A DNA stretch of 64,000 bases, taken from NCBI RefSeq assembly GCF_040045035.1, contig NZ_JBDZDS010000002.1, positions 558,001 through 622,000 on the forward strand. Direction: 5' to 3'. A model generated the notes under the pieces. The model was not told the DNA's origin. It ran no database searches and was given only the letters and a program-made list of their open reading frames with translations. A program made the translations under genes and the position numbers. The stretch is from Pseudaminobacter sp040045035 (GTDB taxonomy: Bacteria > Pseudomonadota > Alphaproteobacteria > Rhizobiales > Rhizobiaceae). Of this stretch, positions 10,808 through 18,885 are shown one piece after another; position 1 is the first letter of the stretch; each line of letters opens with the position of its first letter.

Positions 10808-12049
10808 ATGACCGACCTGTCCTCGGAAATCGGTTTCGCCCGCAACAAGCGCCTTGGAAAGGCGGTGCATCGCAACCGCGCGCTTTCGAAGGAAGGGTTT
10901 TCGGAACGCCTGTTCACCTTGCTGTTCTCCGGCCTCGTCTATCCGCAGATCTGGGAAGACCCGGACGTCGACATGGAGGCGATGCAACTCGGCGAAGGCC
11001 ACCGCGTCGTCACCATCGCCTCGGGCGGCTGCAACGTGCTGGCCTACCTCACCCGCTCTCCGGCGCATGTCGATGCCGTCGACCTCAACACCGCCCACAT
11101 TGCGCTGAACCGCATGAAGCTGACGGCTGTGGCCCACCTGCCCTCGCAGGCTGACCTGTTCCGGTTCTTCGGCAGCCCCGGCAACCGGCACAATTCCGCC
11201 GCCTACGACCAGTTCGTGGCGCCGCATCTCGACCGGACCAGCCGCGCCTATTGGGAAAAGCGCAACTGGCGCGGCAAGCGCCGCATCGCCGCCTTCGACC
11301 GGAATTTCTACCGCAAGGGCCTGCTGGGGCTGTTCATCGCCGCCGGTCACCGCACCGCCCGCCTCTATGGCGTGGATGTTTCGGAGATGATGGCTGCCAA
11401 GACGATCGCCGAACAGCGCCGCTTCTTCCGCGAGAGTCTGGAGCCAATCTTCCGCCGCCGGCTGGTTCGCTGGGCGACGTCGCGAAAATCCTCGCTGTTC
11501 GGCCTCGGCATTCCGCCGGCGCAGTATGACAAGCTGATCACGTCCGGCGACGGCACCATGGCGAGCGTGCTTTCGGCACGGCTGGAAAAGCTGACCTGCC
11601 ATTTCGCCCTGAAGGACAACTACTTCGCCTGGCAGGCGCTGGCGCGCCGTTATCCCGCCCCCGGCGAGGCCGCGCTTCCCGCCTATCTGGAAGCGGGGAA
11701 CTACGCCGCGATCCGCCAAAACCTCGACCGTGTGAGTGTGCACCACGCCAATTTCACCGAGCTTCTGGCAGGCAAGGCCGCCGGCTCCGTCGACCGCTTC
11801 GTGCTGCTCGACGCGCAGGACTGGATGAGCGACGAGCAGCTGAACGCGCTGTGGAGCGAGATCAGCCGCACCGCCGCCCCCGGCGCGCGCGCGATCTTCC
11901 GCACCGCCGCCGAGGCGAGCCTGCTGCCCGGCCGCCTCTCGCCCGCTTTGCTCGACCAGTGGCGCTACGAGGCGGAGCAGTCGCGCGAGTTCACGGCCCG
12001 TGACCGCTCAGCGATCTATGGCGGCTTCCACCTCTATGTGAAGAACTGA
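10808..12049 (+). CDS. btaA: S-adenosylmethionine:diacylglycerol 3-amino-3-carboxypropyltransferase BtaA
   Basis: A 413-residue protein, DUF3419/BtaA family, beginning MTDLSSEIGFARNKRLGKAVH. Visible features are FSGLVYPQIWEDPDVDMEAM, a SAM-binding stretch VVTIASGGCNVLAYL (about 67-81), AVDLNTAHIALNRMKL, and a C-terminal VDRFVLLDAQDWMSDEQLNALW. The enzyme transfers the aminocarboxypropyl group of SAM to diacylglycerol, the first step to the phosphorus-free betaine lipid DGTS. The frame is open upstream through repeat DNA, but the ATG at 10808 matches the family N-terminus. It is followed at once by btaB and preceded by a PHO box. Confidence 0.95.
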   Translation: MTDLSSEIGFARNKRLGKAVHRNRALSKEGFSERLFTLLFSGLVYPQIWEDPDVDMEAMQLGEGHRVVTIASGGCNVLAYLTRSPAHVDAVDLNTAHIALNRMKLTAVAHLPSQADLFRFFGSPGNRHNSAAYDQFVAPHLDRTSRAYWEKRNWRGKRRIAAFDRNFYRKGLLGLFIAAGHRTARLYGVDVSEMMAAKTIAEQRRFFRESLEPIFRRRLVRWATSRKSSLFGLGIPPAQYDKLITSGDGTMASVLSARLEKLTCHFALKDNYFAWQALARRYPAPGEAALPAYLEAGNYAAIRQNLDRVSVHHANFTELLAGKAAGSVDRFVLLDAQDWMSDEQLNALWSEISRTAAPGARAIFRTAAEASLLPGRLSPALLDQWRYEAEQSREFTARDRSAIYGGFHLYVKN

Positions 12050-12061
12050 GAGGTTTTGGCG

Positions 12062-12709
12062 ATGGGCTCGACGGACCATTCCGGCCTGATGGACCGCATC
12101 TACCGCCACCAGCGCCACATCTACGACCTGACGCGCAAATATTACCTGCTTGGCCGCGACCGCATGCTCGACGGGCTCGACGTGCCCGCAGGCGGCAGCG
12201 TGCTGGAGCTGGGCTGCGGCACTGGGCGCAACATCGTGCTGGCCGCCCGGCGCTATCCGGAGGCACGCTTCTATGGCCTGGATATTTCCGCGGAGATGCT
12301 GGAGACGGCGAAAGCCGCGATCGACGGCGAGGGCATTGCCGCCCGCGTGACGCTGGCGCGTGGCGACGCCACCGATTTCGATACGAAGGCGCTGTTCGGG
12401 CAGGAAAAATTCGACCGGGTTTTTGTTTCCTACTCGCTGTCCATGATCCCCGGCTGGGAAAAGACCGTCAGCGCGGCGCTGGCCGTGCTGAAGCCCGAAG
12501 GCTCGCTGCACGTGGTCGATTTCGGCGAGCAGGAGCGCCTGCCGCGCTGGTTTCGCGCGATGCTGCGGGCGTGGTTGGCAAAGTTCCATGTCGAGCCGCG
12601 GGCGACGCTGCGCGACGAACTGGAGACCGAGGCCGGCAAGCGGAACTCGAGCGTGTTCTTCGAGACGCTCTATCGCGGCTATGCGGTGAAGGCAGTGGTG
12701 GGGGCGTAA
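12062..12709 (+). CDS. btaB: Diacylglyceryl-homoserine N-methyltransferase BtaB
   Basis: A 215-residue class I SAM methyltransferase starting MGSTDHSGLMDRIYRHQRHIYD; an upstream TTG at 12056 is possible but unneeded. Motif I is VLELGCGTGRNIVLA (about 49-63), followed by FYGLDISAEML and the VSYSLSMIPGWEK and LHVVDFGEQERLPRWFRAML segments typical of BtaB. It methylates diacylglyceryl-homoserine three times to DGTS, a membrane lipid that replaces phospholipids when phosphate is scarce. It lies 12 bases after btaA, so the two form an operon. A convergent serine hydrolase gene follows six bases later. Confidence 0.93.
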   Translation: MGSTDHSGLMDRIYRHQRHIYDLTRKYYLLGRDRMLDGLDVPAGGSVLELGCGTGRNIVLAARRYPEARFYGLDISAEMLETAKAAIDGEGIAARVTLARGDATDFDTKALFGQEKFDRVFVSYSLSMIPGWEKTVSAALAVLKPEGSLHVVDFGEQERLPRWFRAMLRAWLAKFHVEPRATLRDELETEAGKRNSSVFFETLYRGYAVKAVVGA

Positions 12710-12715
12710 GGCCCC

Positions 12716-14104
12716 CTACTCCAGCGCCTTGGACAGCGCGGCCACCATGGCCTGCGGCCGGTAGCCGAGCTTCGACGGCGTAAGCCCCAGCCGCACCACG
12801 ACCAGCTTCTGCGACGGCACGACGGCGATGGACTGGCCGTCATGGCCGAGCAGCCAGAACGCGTCTGCCGGCAGGTCGAGACCTTTTTCGTTGGCGTTGT
12901 CTGCTTCATCGCCTCCGTCGGGGCCTTCGAGCCACAGCTGGCCGCGCCCATATTTGCCGTTCGAAGCTGGCGCCGGCTCATGCATCCACGACACGAAGCC
13001 GGCGGGCAACAGCGGCATGCCATTCCAGACGCCTTCGTCGACCAAGAACTGGCCGAAGCGCGCCCAGTCATGCCCGGTGGCATAGAGATAGGACGAACCG
13101 ACGAAGGTGCCGCGCGCGTCGGTTTCCATCACCGCACTCGTCATGCCAAGCGGGTCGAACAGCGCCTTGCGCGGCCAGTCCAGCGCCAGCGCCTTATTGC
13201 CCACGGCATTCTGCCAGAGGCGCGAGAGGATTACCGCCGTGCCGCTGGAATAGCTCCACACCTTGCCGATCTCGCCCACCAAAGGCTTGCCGGCGGCGAA
13301 GCCGGCCATGTCGGGCTCCAGATAGAGCATACGGGTCACGTCAGTAACGTCGCCATAGTCCTCGTTGAATTCGAGGCCCGACGACATCGCCATCAGGTCG
13401 GCCAGGCTGATCTTTCCGCGCGCGTCGCCCTTCCAGGCCTCGAACAGGCCGGTGGCGTCGGTGGACATCTTGCCGGCCTTCACCAGCGCGCCGATGAGCG
13501 CGGCATTGACCGTCTTGGTCATCGACCAGCCGAGCAGCGGGGTGCTTTGCGAAAAGCCGGTGCCATAGCGCTCGCCGACAATGCGACCGTCCTTGACCAC
13601 CACCACGGCGCGCATGCCCGGCCCGGTCGCGCCTTCGTCGTCGAGGATCGTGGCGACGGCGGGGTTTTGGGACGGCTCCACGCGCTCACCCTGCGGCCAC
13701 AGTTCGTCTGGCTTGGTGCCTTGCGACGGCGGCTCCAGCGAGAACAGCTTCGCCGCCTCGACATTGCCGTCCGGCACGGTGGCGCAGCCGCCATTGTCGC
13801 GCGCGACCGCGAGCCCTCCGCCGAACCAGCCGAACACCGCGGCCGAGACGGTGCCGGTCTCGCTGTCGACGTCGACCGACATCAGCTTGAGGATGGGATG
13901 GCCGGGCGCCTGCACGTCGACCCTGAGCACCTCCTCGGGATCGCGCCCAGCGATGAAGACGTTGGAGCAGACGATCTTGGCCGTGTAGCCGGCCGCCACC
14001 CGGATCAGGGCCGGCGGGGCCACGGCGAGCCAGATGGCCACGCCCACGACCGCCAGCACGGCAAGCCCGAGCAACCACTTCACCAGCCTGAGTAAAGCCT
14101 GCAT
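12716..14104 (-). CDS. Membrane-anchored serine hydrolase, class C beta-lactamase-like
   Basis: A 462-residue protein with one N-terminal transmembrane segment (LVKWLLGLAVLAVVGVAIWLA, about 6-26), followed by a periplasmic beta-lactamase/transpeptidase-like fold. The catalytic SxxK motif is SMTK with Ser near 194. A YSS motif stands where class C enzymes have Y-x-N, and LGHDGQS replaces the KTG box. This combination is typical of the esterase/6-aminohexanoate hydrolase-like side of the family, not of true beta-lactamases, so the substrate is unknown. The ATG at 14104 gives the membrane anchor. Convergent with btaB. Confidence 0.85.
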   Translation of the reverse strand: MQALLRLVKWLLGLAVLAVVGVAIWLAVAPPALIRVAAGYTAKIVCSNVFIAGRDPEEVLRVDVQAPGHPILKLMSVDVDSETGTVSAAVFGWFGGGLAVARDNGGCATVPDGNVEAAKLFSLEPPSQGTKPDELWPQGERVEPSQNPAVATILDDEGATGPGMRAVVVVKDGRIVGERYGTGFSQSTPLLGWSMTKTVNAALIGALVKAGKMSTDATGLFEAWKGDARGKISLADLMAMSSGLEFNEDYGDVTDVTRMLYLEPDMAGFAAGKPLVGEIGKVWSYSSGTAVILSRLWQNAVGNKALALDWPRKALFDPLGMTSAVMETDARGTFVGSSYLYATGHDWARFGQFLVDEGVWNGMPLLPAGFVSWMHEPAPASNGKYGRGQLWLEGPDGGDEADNANEKGLDLPADAFWLLGHDGQSIAVVPSQKLVVVRLGLTPSKLGYRPQAMVAALSKALE

Positions 14105-14339
14105 TCCCGTCTCCCCCTGGGCGCCGGCCGGGACCGGACTGCCGCCGCGCCTGGCGCAAATTTTTGCCGACTGTCTCGCGCCATCAACCAAAAATCAACC
14201 ATGCTGGGCGAAGACATGATGAGACCGTTCCGCCGCGCATAACGCCTCGGAACGGCGCCTGCACCACCTTTTGCGCGCGGCGACAAGCCGTGCATTCGTC
14301 CGCATGCTGGGCCGCCCTGCCGGCCCCAAAGGAGAAGCG

Positions 14340-15146
14340 ATGCGCCGTCTCGCGGCCCTCATCCTGCTTGGCGCGCTTGGCGCCTGCACCACGGTGGACG
14401 ACCTCGCCCCCGCGCGCACCGGCTCGCAGACCATCACGCAGGGCGAAGTGATGGTGCGCTATCCCCGCTTCGACGACGTCAATCCGCACGACTGGACCGG
14501 CCGCACGCCGTGGGAGCATCCCGTGCACGGCATCGACGTGTCGAAATACCAGACCTCGATCGACTGGCCGCAGGCCAAGGCCAGCGGCATCTCGTTTGCC
14601 TTCATCAAGGCGACCGAGGGCGGCGACCGCGTTGATGACCAGTTCGAAGATCACTGGAACGCCACCAAGGCCGCCGGCGTGCCGCGCGCGGCCTATCATT
14701 TCTACTATTTCTGCCGCACCGCTGCCGAGCAGGCGGCCTGGTTCATCCGCAACGTGCCGCGCGAGCGTTCCGCCCTGCCGCCGGTGGTGGACATGGAGTG
14801 GAACCCGCAATCGCCCACCTGCAAGCTGAGGCCCGCCCCGGCCACGGTGCGCAGCGAGATGAAGACCTTCCTCGAGATCGTGGAGAAGCACTACGGCAAG
14901 AAGCCGATCATCTACACCTCGATCGACTTCTTCGACGACAACCAACTCGCCGGCTTCCGCGGCTATCCCTACTGGCTGCGCTCGGTGGCAGGCCACCCCA
15001 GCGAGCGCTACGGCAGCCATCCCTTCACCTTCTGGCAGTACACCGGCACAGGCGTGGTTCCCGGCATCCGCGGCAAGACCGACATCAACGTCTTCAATGG
15101 CACCGAGGCTGCTTGGCGGAAGTGGCTGAAGGAAAACGCCCGTTAG
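14340..15146 (+). CDS. GH25 (lysozyme-like) muramidase lipoprotein
   Basis: A 268-residue protein starting MRRLAALILLGALGACTTVD, a lipoprotein signal with Cys at 16. The GH25 domain spans about 60-265: HGIDVSKYQ with Asp near 66, FAFIKATEGG, VVDMEWN with Asp/Glu near 151 and 153, PIIYTSIDFF, and FWQYTGTG. GH25 enzymes hydrolyse the beta-1,4 bond between MurNAc and GlcNAc, here probably from the periplasmic face of a membrane. AAAGGAGAAGCG precedes the chosen ATG and decides against the longer frame from 14271. Confidence 0.93.
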   Translation: MRRLAALILLGALGACTTVDDLAPARTGSQTITQGEVMVRYPRFDDVNPHDWTGRTPWEHPVHGIDVSKYQTSIDWPQAKASGISFAFIKATEGGDRVDDQFEDHWNATKAAGVPRAAYHFYYFCRTAAEQAAWFIRNVPRERSALPPVVDMEWNPQSPTCKLRPAPATVRSEMKTFLEIVEKHYGKKPIIYTSIDFFDDNQLAGFRGYPYWLRSVAGHPSERYGSHPFTFWQYTGTGVVPGIRGKTDINVFNGTEAAWRKWLKENAR

Positions 15147-15294
15147 ACGACGAAATAGCGGCCTAAAGCCGCGAAATGCGCGAAATCCCGCTTCCATCCG
15201 CGCGCAACCGGAGGTATGGGCGGCTGCCCGCATTTTGCCATGTCCATCGGGCACACAATGATGCGAAATCATGGGCATGCGCGGAGTGGTCACG

Positions 15295-16473
15295 ATGGTG
15301 GCGCGGATGAAGGCACTGGCGGCGGCACTGATTGCATTTGCGGCTTCGCCGGCGATGGCGCAGGAATGCGGCGGCGACTTCGGCGCCTGGAAAAGCGCCC
15401 TGCATGCCGAAGCCGCCGCGGCCGGGGTCGGCGCCGAGGGCCTTGCCGCTCTCGACCAGGCCGAGATCGACCCCAAGGTGCTGCAGCGCGACCGCGCCCA
15501 GGGCGTCTTCGCCCAGACCTTCATCGAATTTTCCGGCCGCATGATCTCGGACTACCGGCTCAAGCACGGCGCGGCCAACATGACGAAATACGCCGACGTC
15601 TTCGCTCGTGCCGAGCAGGAATTCGGCGTTCCCGGCGCGGTGATCACCGCTTTCTGGGCGCTCGAAACGGACTTCGGCGCCGTACAGGGCGACTTCCATA
15701 CGCTGAACGCACTGGTCACGCTCTCGCATGACTGCCGCCGGCCGGAGCTCTTCCGCAAGCAGCTCGCACCGCTGCTGACGCTGATCGACCACGGCGTGCT
15801 GCCGGCCGACGTCAAGGGTGCCTGGGCGGGCGAGATCGGCCAGACCCAGATCCTGCCCATCGACTATCTGGAGAACGGCGTCGACGGCGATGGCGACGGC
15901 ATCGTCGACCTGCGCAAGAGCGTGCCCGACGTCATCATGACGACGGCCAAGAAGATCCAGTCGCGCGGCTGGAAGCGCGACGAACCCTGGCTGCAGGAAG
16001 TGCGCGTGCCCGAGCAGATGCCCTGGGAGGAAACCGGCCGCACCAACAAGCTGCCGGTCTCCCAGCTGATCGCGTGGGGCGTGACCGACCGCGACGGAAA
16101 CCCGCTCAAGGACAACGGCCTGAAAGCGGGCGTGATGCTGCCCATGGGCCGCAAGGGCCCCGCCTTCCTCGCCTACGACAATTTCGACATCTACCTTCAG
16201 TGGAATCAGTCGATCACCTACACGCTGACGGCTGCGCACCTGGCCGCCCGCTTTGCCGGCGAGCCGCCCTTCGAAAAGCGCAACCCCGAGCAGGGCCTTA
16301 CCGGCGAAGGCATGAAGCAATTGCAGCAGAAGCTGCATGACAAGGGCTACGATGTCGGCGGCATCGACGGCATTCTGGGCACCAACACCCGCGAGGCCAT
16401 CCGTCAGGAGCAGATCCGGCTCGGCCTGCCGGTGGACGGTTGGCCGACGCCGGAACTGCTGGAGAGCCTGTAG
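15295..16473 (+). CDS. MltB-family lytic murein transglycosylase with C-terminal peptidoglycan-binding domain
   Basis: From the ATG at 15295 the protein is 392 residues, MVARMKALAAALIAFAASPAMAQ being a signal peptide. The SLT_2/MltB domain covers about 30-320, with ITAFWALETDFGAVQGDFHTLNAL carrying the catalytic Glu, and GEIGQTQILPIDYLENGVDG. The last 60 residues are a PG_binding_1 module (GLTGEGMKQLQQKLHDKGYD, GILGTNTREAIRQEQ). It cleaves glycan strands to 1,6-anhydro ends in the periplasm. The exact start among several in-frame ATG codons (15271-15307) is uncertain. It follows the GH25 gene by about 150 bases in the same direction. Confidence 0.93.
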   Translation: MVARMKALAAALIAFAASPAMAQECGGDFGAWKSALHAEAAAAGVGAEGLAALDQAEIDPKVLQRDRAQGVFAQTFIEFSGRMISDYRLKHGAANMTKYADVFARAEQEFGVPGAVITAFWALETDFGAVQGDFHTLNALVTLSHDCRRPELFRKQLAPLLTLIDHGVLPADVKGAWAGEIGQTQILPIDYLENGVDGDGDGIVDLRKSVPDVIMTTAKKIQSRGWKRDEPWLQEVRVPEQMPWEETGRTNKLPVSQLIAWGVTDRDGNPLKDNGLKAGVMLPMGRKGPAFLAYDNFDIYLQWNQSITYTLTAAHLAARFAGEPPFEKRNPEQGLTGEGMKQLQQKLHDKGYDVGGIDGILGTNTREAIRQEQIRLGLPVDGWPTPELLESL

Positions 16474-16606
16474 TCGGGCGCGCCCCTACTCCGGAGGGCG
16501 AGAAAGTCACGTTCGCCTGACGGCAGCCCCTGGCACCTTCGCAAACCGCATCTCCTAGAAGGGTTTCGTCCCCCCTCTATGTAGATGTGATGCGAGGTAT
16601 TGACCC

Positions 16607-17926
16607 GTGACCGAAATGCCGTCGACCGAAATCGATCTCGAGCAGCCGCTGACCGTCGAGGAACTGGCCCGGCTGCAGTTCACCACCGTATTGTACTATC
16701 TGCAGGTCACCAATCCGGATAACGGCCTGGTTCGCGACAATACGAACCCGACCACCCCGGCAAGCATCGCGGCAATCGGCATGGCCCTGGCGACCATCCC
16801 GGTGATCGTCGAACGGCGCGTGATCCTGCGGGAATTTGCGGCGAAGATTACCCGCAAGCGGCTACGATACCTTCTGGAATGCCCCCAGGGGCCCGAGCCC
16901 GACGTCTCCGGCTACAAGGGCTTCTTCTACCATTTTCTCGACATCGAGACCGGCCGGCGCGTCTGGCAGTGCGAACTGTCCACCATCGACTCGGCATTCC
17001 TGTTCGCAGGCGCCCTGACGGTGGCCGCCTATTTCGATCGCGACACCGCGGATGAGGCGGAAATCCGCCAGCTTGCCAATGCGCTCTACGAGCGCGCCGA
17101 CTGGAACTGGGCCCGCAACGGCGAAGCAACGCTGACCCATGGCTGGCGCCCGGAGAGCGGTTTTATCCCTTATCGCTGGCGCGGCTATGACGAAGGGCTG
17201 CTTCTCTACATCCTCGGCCTCGGTTCCCCGACCCATCCGCTGCCGCCCGAGAGCTACGCCGCCTACACATCCACCTATCAATGGAAGGAGCTCCATGGCC
17301 GCGAACTGCTCTTTTCGGGCCCGCTGTTCACCCATCAGCTGTCGCACATGTGGATCGACTTCAGGGAGATCCGGGACGATTTCATGCGCCAGCACGGCAG
17401 CGACTATTTCAAGAACAGCCGGGAAGCGACGTTCGTGCAGCAGGAATATGCGATCCGCAATCCGATGGGCTTCGTGGGCTATGGCGAACATTGCTGGGGT
17501 TTCACCGCCAGCGACGGGCCGGGCTGGTGCACGCGGGTGATCGACGGCGTGGAGCGGAAATTCTTCGACTATATCGCCCGAGGCGCTCCATACGGCCCGG
17601 ACGACGGAACAGTCTCGCCCTGGGTCGTCATCGCCTCCTTGCCGTTCGCGCCGGAGATCGTCATACCCACGGCCAGGAACTTCGCGAAGATGGACCTCGG
17701 CGGAACCCGTCTCTACGGGTTCAAGCCCTCGTTCAACCAGACGTTCACGACGCCCGACAGCCCCACGGGATGGTGGGTGACACCCTATCACTTCGGCATA
17801 GACCAGGGCCCGGTCGTGCTCATGATCGAGAACTACCGCACCGGGCTGCTCTGGGGCATCATGCAACGCTGCCAGCCCGTGGTGACCGGCCTGCGGCGCG
17901 CCGGCTTTTCCGGCGGCTGGCTGTAG
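16607..17926 (+). CDS. Glycoamylase-domain protein, probable GH144 beta-1,2-glucanase
   Basis: A 439-residue protein with a GTG start preceded by GCGAGG at a suitable distance. The N-terminal part has LQFTTVLYYLQVTNPDNGLVRDNTN and SIAAIGMALATIPVIVERR; the core has FFYHFLDIETGRR, LSTIDSAFLFAG and HGWRPESGFIPYRWRGYDEG, then FSGPLFTHQLSHMWIDFR, NPMGFVGYGEHCWGFTASDGPG and a late ASLPFAPE. These are hallmarks of the COG5368/Glycoamylase domain found in GH144 endo-beta-1,2-glucanases and in cyclic glucan synthases. No signal peptide is visible, so a cytosolic role on beta-1,2-glucans is suggested but unproven. Confidence 0.82.
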   Translation: MTEMPSTEIDLEQPLTVEELARLQFTTVLYYLQVTNPDNGLVRDNTNPTTPASIAAIGMALATIPVIVERRVILREFAAKITRKRLRYLLECPQGPEPDVSGYKGFFYHFLDIETGRRVWQCELSTIDSAFLFAGALTVAAYFDRDTADEAEIRQLANALYERADWNWARNGEATLTHGWRPESGFIPYRWRGYDEGLLLYILGLGSPTHPLPPESYAAYTSTYQWKELHGRELLFSGPLFTHQLSHMWIDFREIRDDFMRQHGSDYFKNSREATFVQQEYAIRNPMGFVGYGEHCWGFTASDGPGWCTRVIDGVERKFFDYIARGAPYGPDDGTVSPWVVIASLPFAPEIVIPTARNFAKMDLGGTRLYGFKPSFNQTFTTPDSPTGWWVTPYHFGIDQGPVVLMIENYRTGLLWGIMQRCQPVVTGLRRAGFSGGWL

Positions 17927-17946
17927 GCGCAGCTTGCGCGAGAAAT

Positions 17947-17964
17947 TTATTGTAATTACAATAA
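17947..17964. promoter_or_regulatory. 18-base perfect palindrome upstream of the nitroreductase
   Basis: TTATTGTAATTACAATAA is its own reverse complement. It lies 35 bases before the nitroreductase start in strikingly AT-rich DNA, a position where a bound repressor would block initiation. The form suits MarR- or TetR-like dimers; a MarR gene lies just beyond the nitroreductase, convergent with it. Confidence 0.65.
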
Positions 17965-17999
17965 TAATCTGCACCACCCACCCTTGGAAGGAGAACGAC

Positions 18000-18677
18000 A
18001 TGCGCGACCATGACAGCGTGCCGCTGCCGGATTATCGCGAGCTGGACCAATCCGAAATGATCGCGCGCGCAAGCTCCTTCTACGAGGAGATCAGGCGCCG
18101 CCACACCGTGCGCAGCTTCTCGCCACGGCCGGTGCCGCGCGAGATCATCGAGCACTGCATCATGGCCGCCGGCACGGCGCCGAGCGGAGCCAACCACCAG
18201 CCCTGGTTCTTCTCGGCCATCGGCGATGCCGCCACCAAGCGCGAGATCCGCGAGAAGGCCGAGATTGAGGAGCGCGCCTTCTATGTCGACCGCAAGGCGG
18301 GCGAGGCCTGGCTCGACGCGTTGGCGCCGCTGGGTACTGACGAGCTAAAACCCTATCTCGAAATCGCCCCCTGACTGATCGGCATCTTCGCGCAGCGCCG
18401 CGGCGGCGTGGAAGCGGGCGAGGAGCGAAAGAACTACTACATCGCCGAATCCGTCGGCATCGCCACCGGCTTCCTCATCAACGCGCTGCACAGCTGCGGG
18501 CTGGTGACGCTGACGCACACGCCCAAGCCCATGGACTTCCTCAACAAGATCTGCAGCCGGCCCGACCACGAAAAGCCGTTCATGCTGCTGGTGGTCGGCT
18601 ATCCGGCCGAGGACGCGACCGTGCCGATGCACGCGCTGAAGAAGAAGACGCTGGAGCAGATCGCGTCATTTATCTGA
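18000..18677 (+). pseudogene. Nitroreductase-family flavoprotein interrupted by an in-frame TGA
   Basis: Starting at the ATG at 18000 (after AAGGAGAACGAC), the frame encodes a nitroreductase: IRRRHTVRSFSPRPVPREII, then AAGTAPSGANHQPWFF for FMN binding. It ends at TGA, 18372-18374, within the text EIAP-stop-LIGIFAQR. The same frame then continues unbroken with NYYIAESVGIATGFLINALH and MLLVVGYP to 18677, giving 225 residues if read through, the normal family length. The stop falls where relatives, including iodotyrosine-deiodinase-like members, commonly carry APWLI, so one TGG-to-TGA change explains it. A recent nonsense mutation or a sequencing error is likely. Confidence 0.85.
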
Positions 18678-18885
18678 GGGCGGCCGGGGCAGACCACGCC
18701 GCCAAGAGCCTTCTCAGACAACATAGTTCAGGACCGGCTTTGATGGCGTCGCCGCAGAGGCATGGGTCCCCGGAACCCTACGCCCCTTCGGGCCGGAGCA
18801 TGAGCGCAGCGAAATGCGAAGGTTCCGGGGACCCATGCCTCGCCAGTGGTGCAGCCAAAGCCGGTCCAGAAGGCGCTAGAAGCCC
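18678..18885. other. Convergent gap with palindromic repeat
   Basis: The 208-base gap between the nitroreductase remnant and the convergent MarR gene holds the repeat copy at 18759-18839 and nothing else that I can support. The repeat could act as a bidirectional transcription end because of its long stem. Confidence 0.5.
18759..18839. repeat. Dispersed intergenic palindromic repeat, copy D
   Basis: Two 19-base perfect inverted arms, GGCATGGGTCCCCGGAACC at 18759-18777 and GGTTCCGGGGACCCATGCC at 18821-18839, enclose 43 bases. The centre carries TGAGCGCAGCGAAATGCGAA, related to the centre of the copies before btaA. This is the most complete palindromic member of the family seen here. Confidence 0.85.

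Noticed and set aside
18372..18374. Selenocysteine at the TGA of the nitroreductase
   Set aside because: No selenocysteine-insertion structure was recognised, the site is a Trp motif, and nitroreductases of this type are not selenoproteins.
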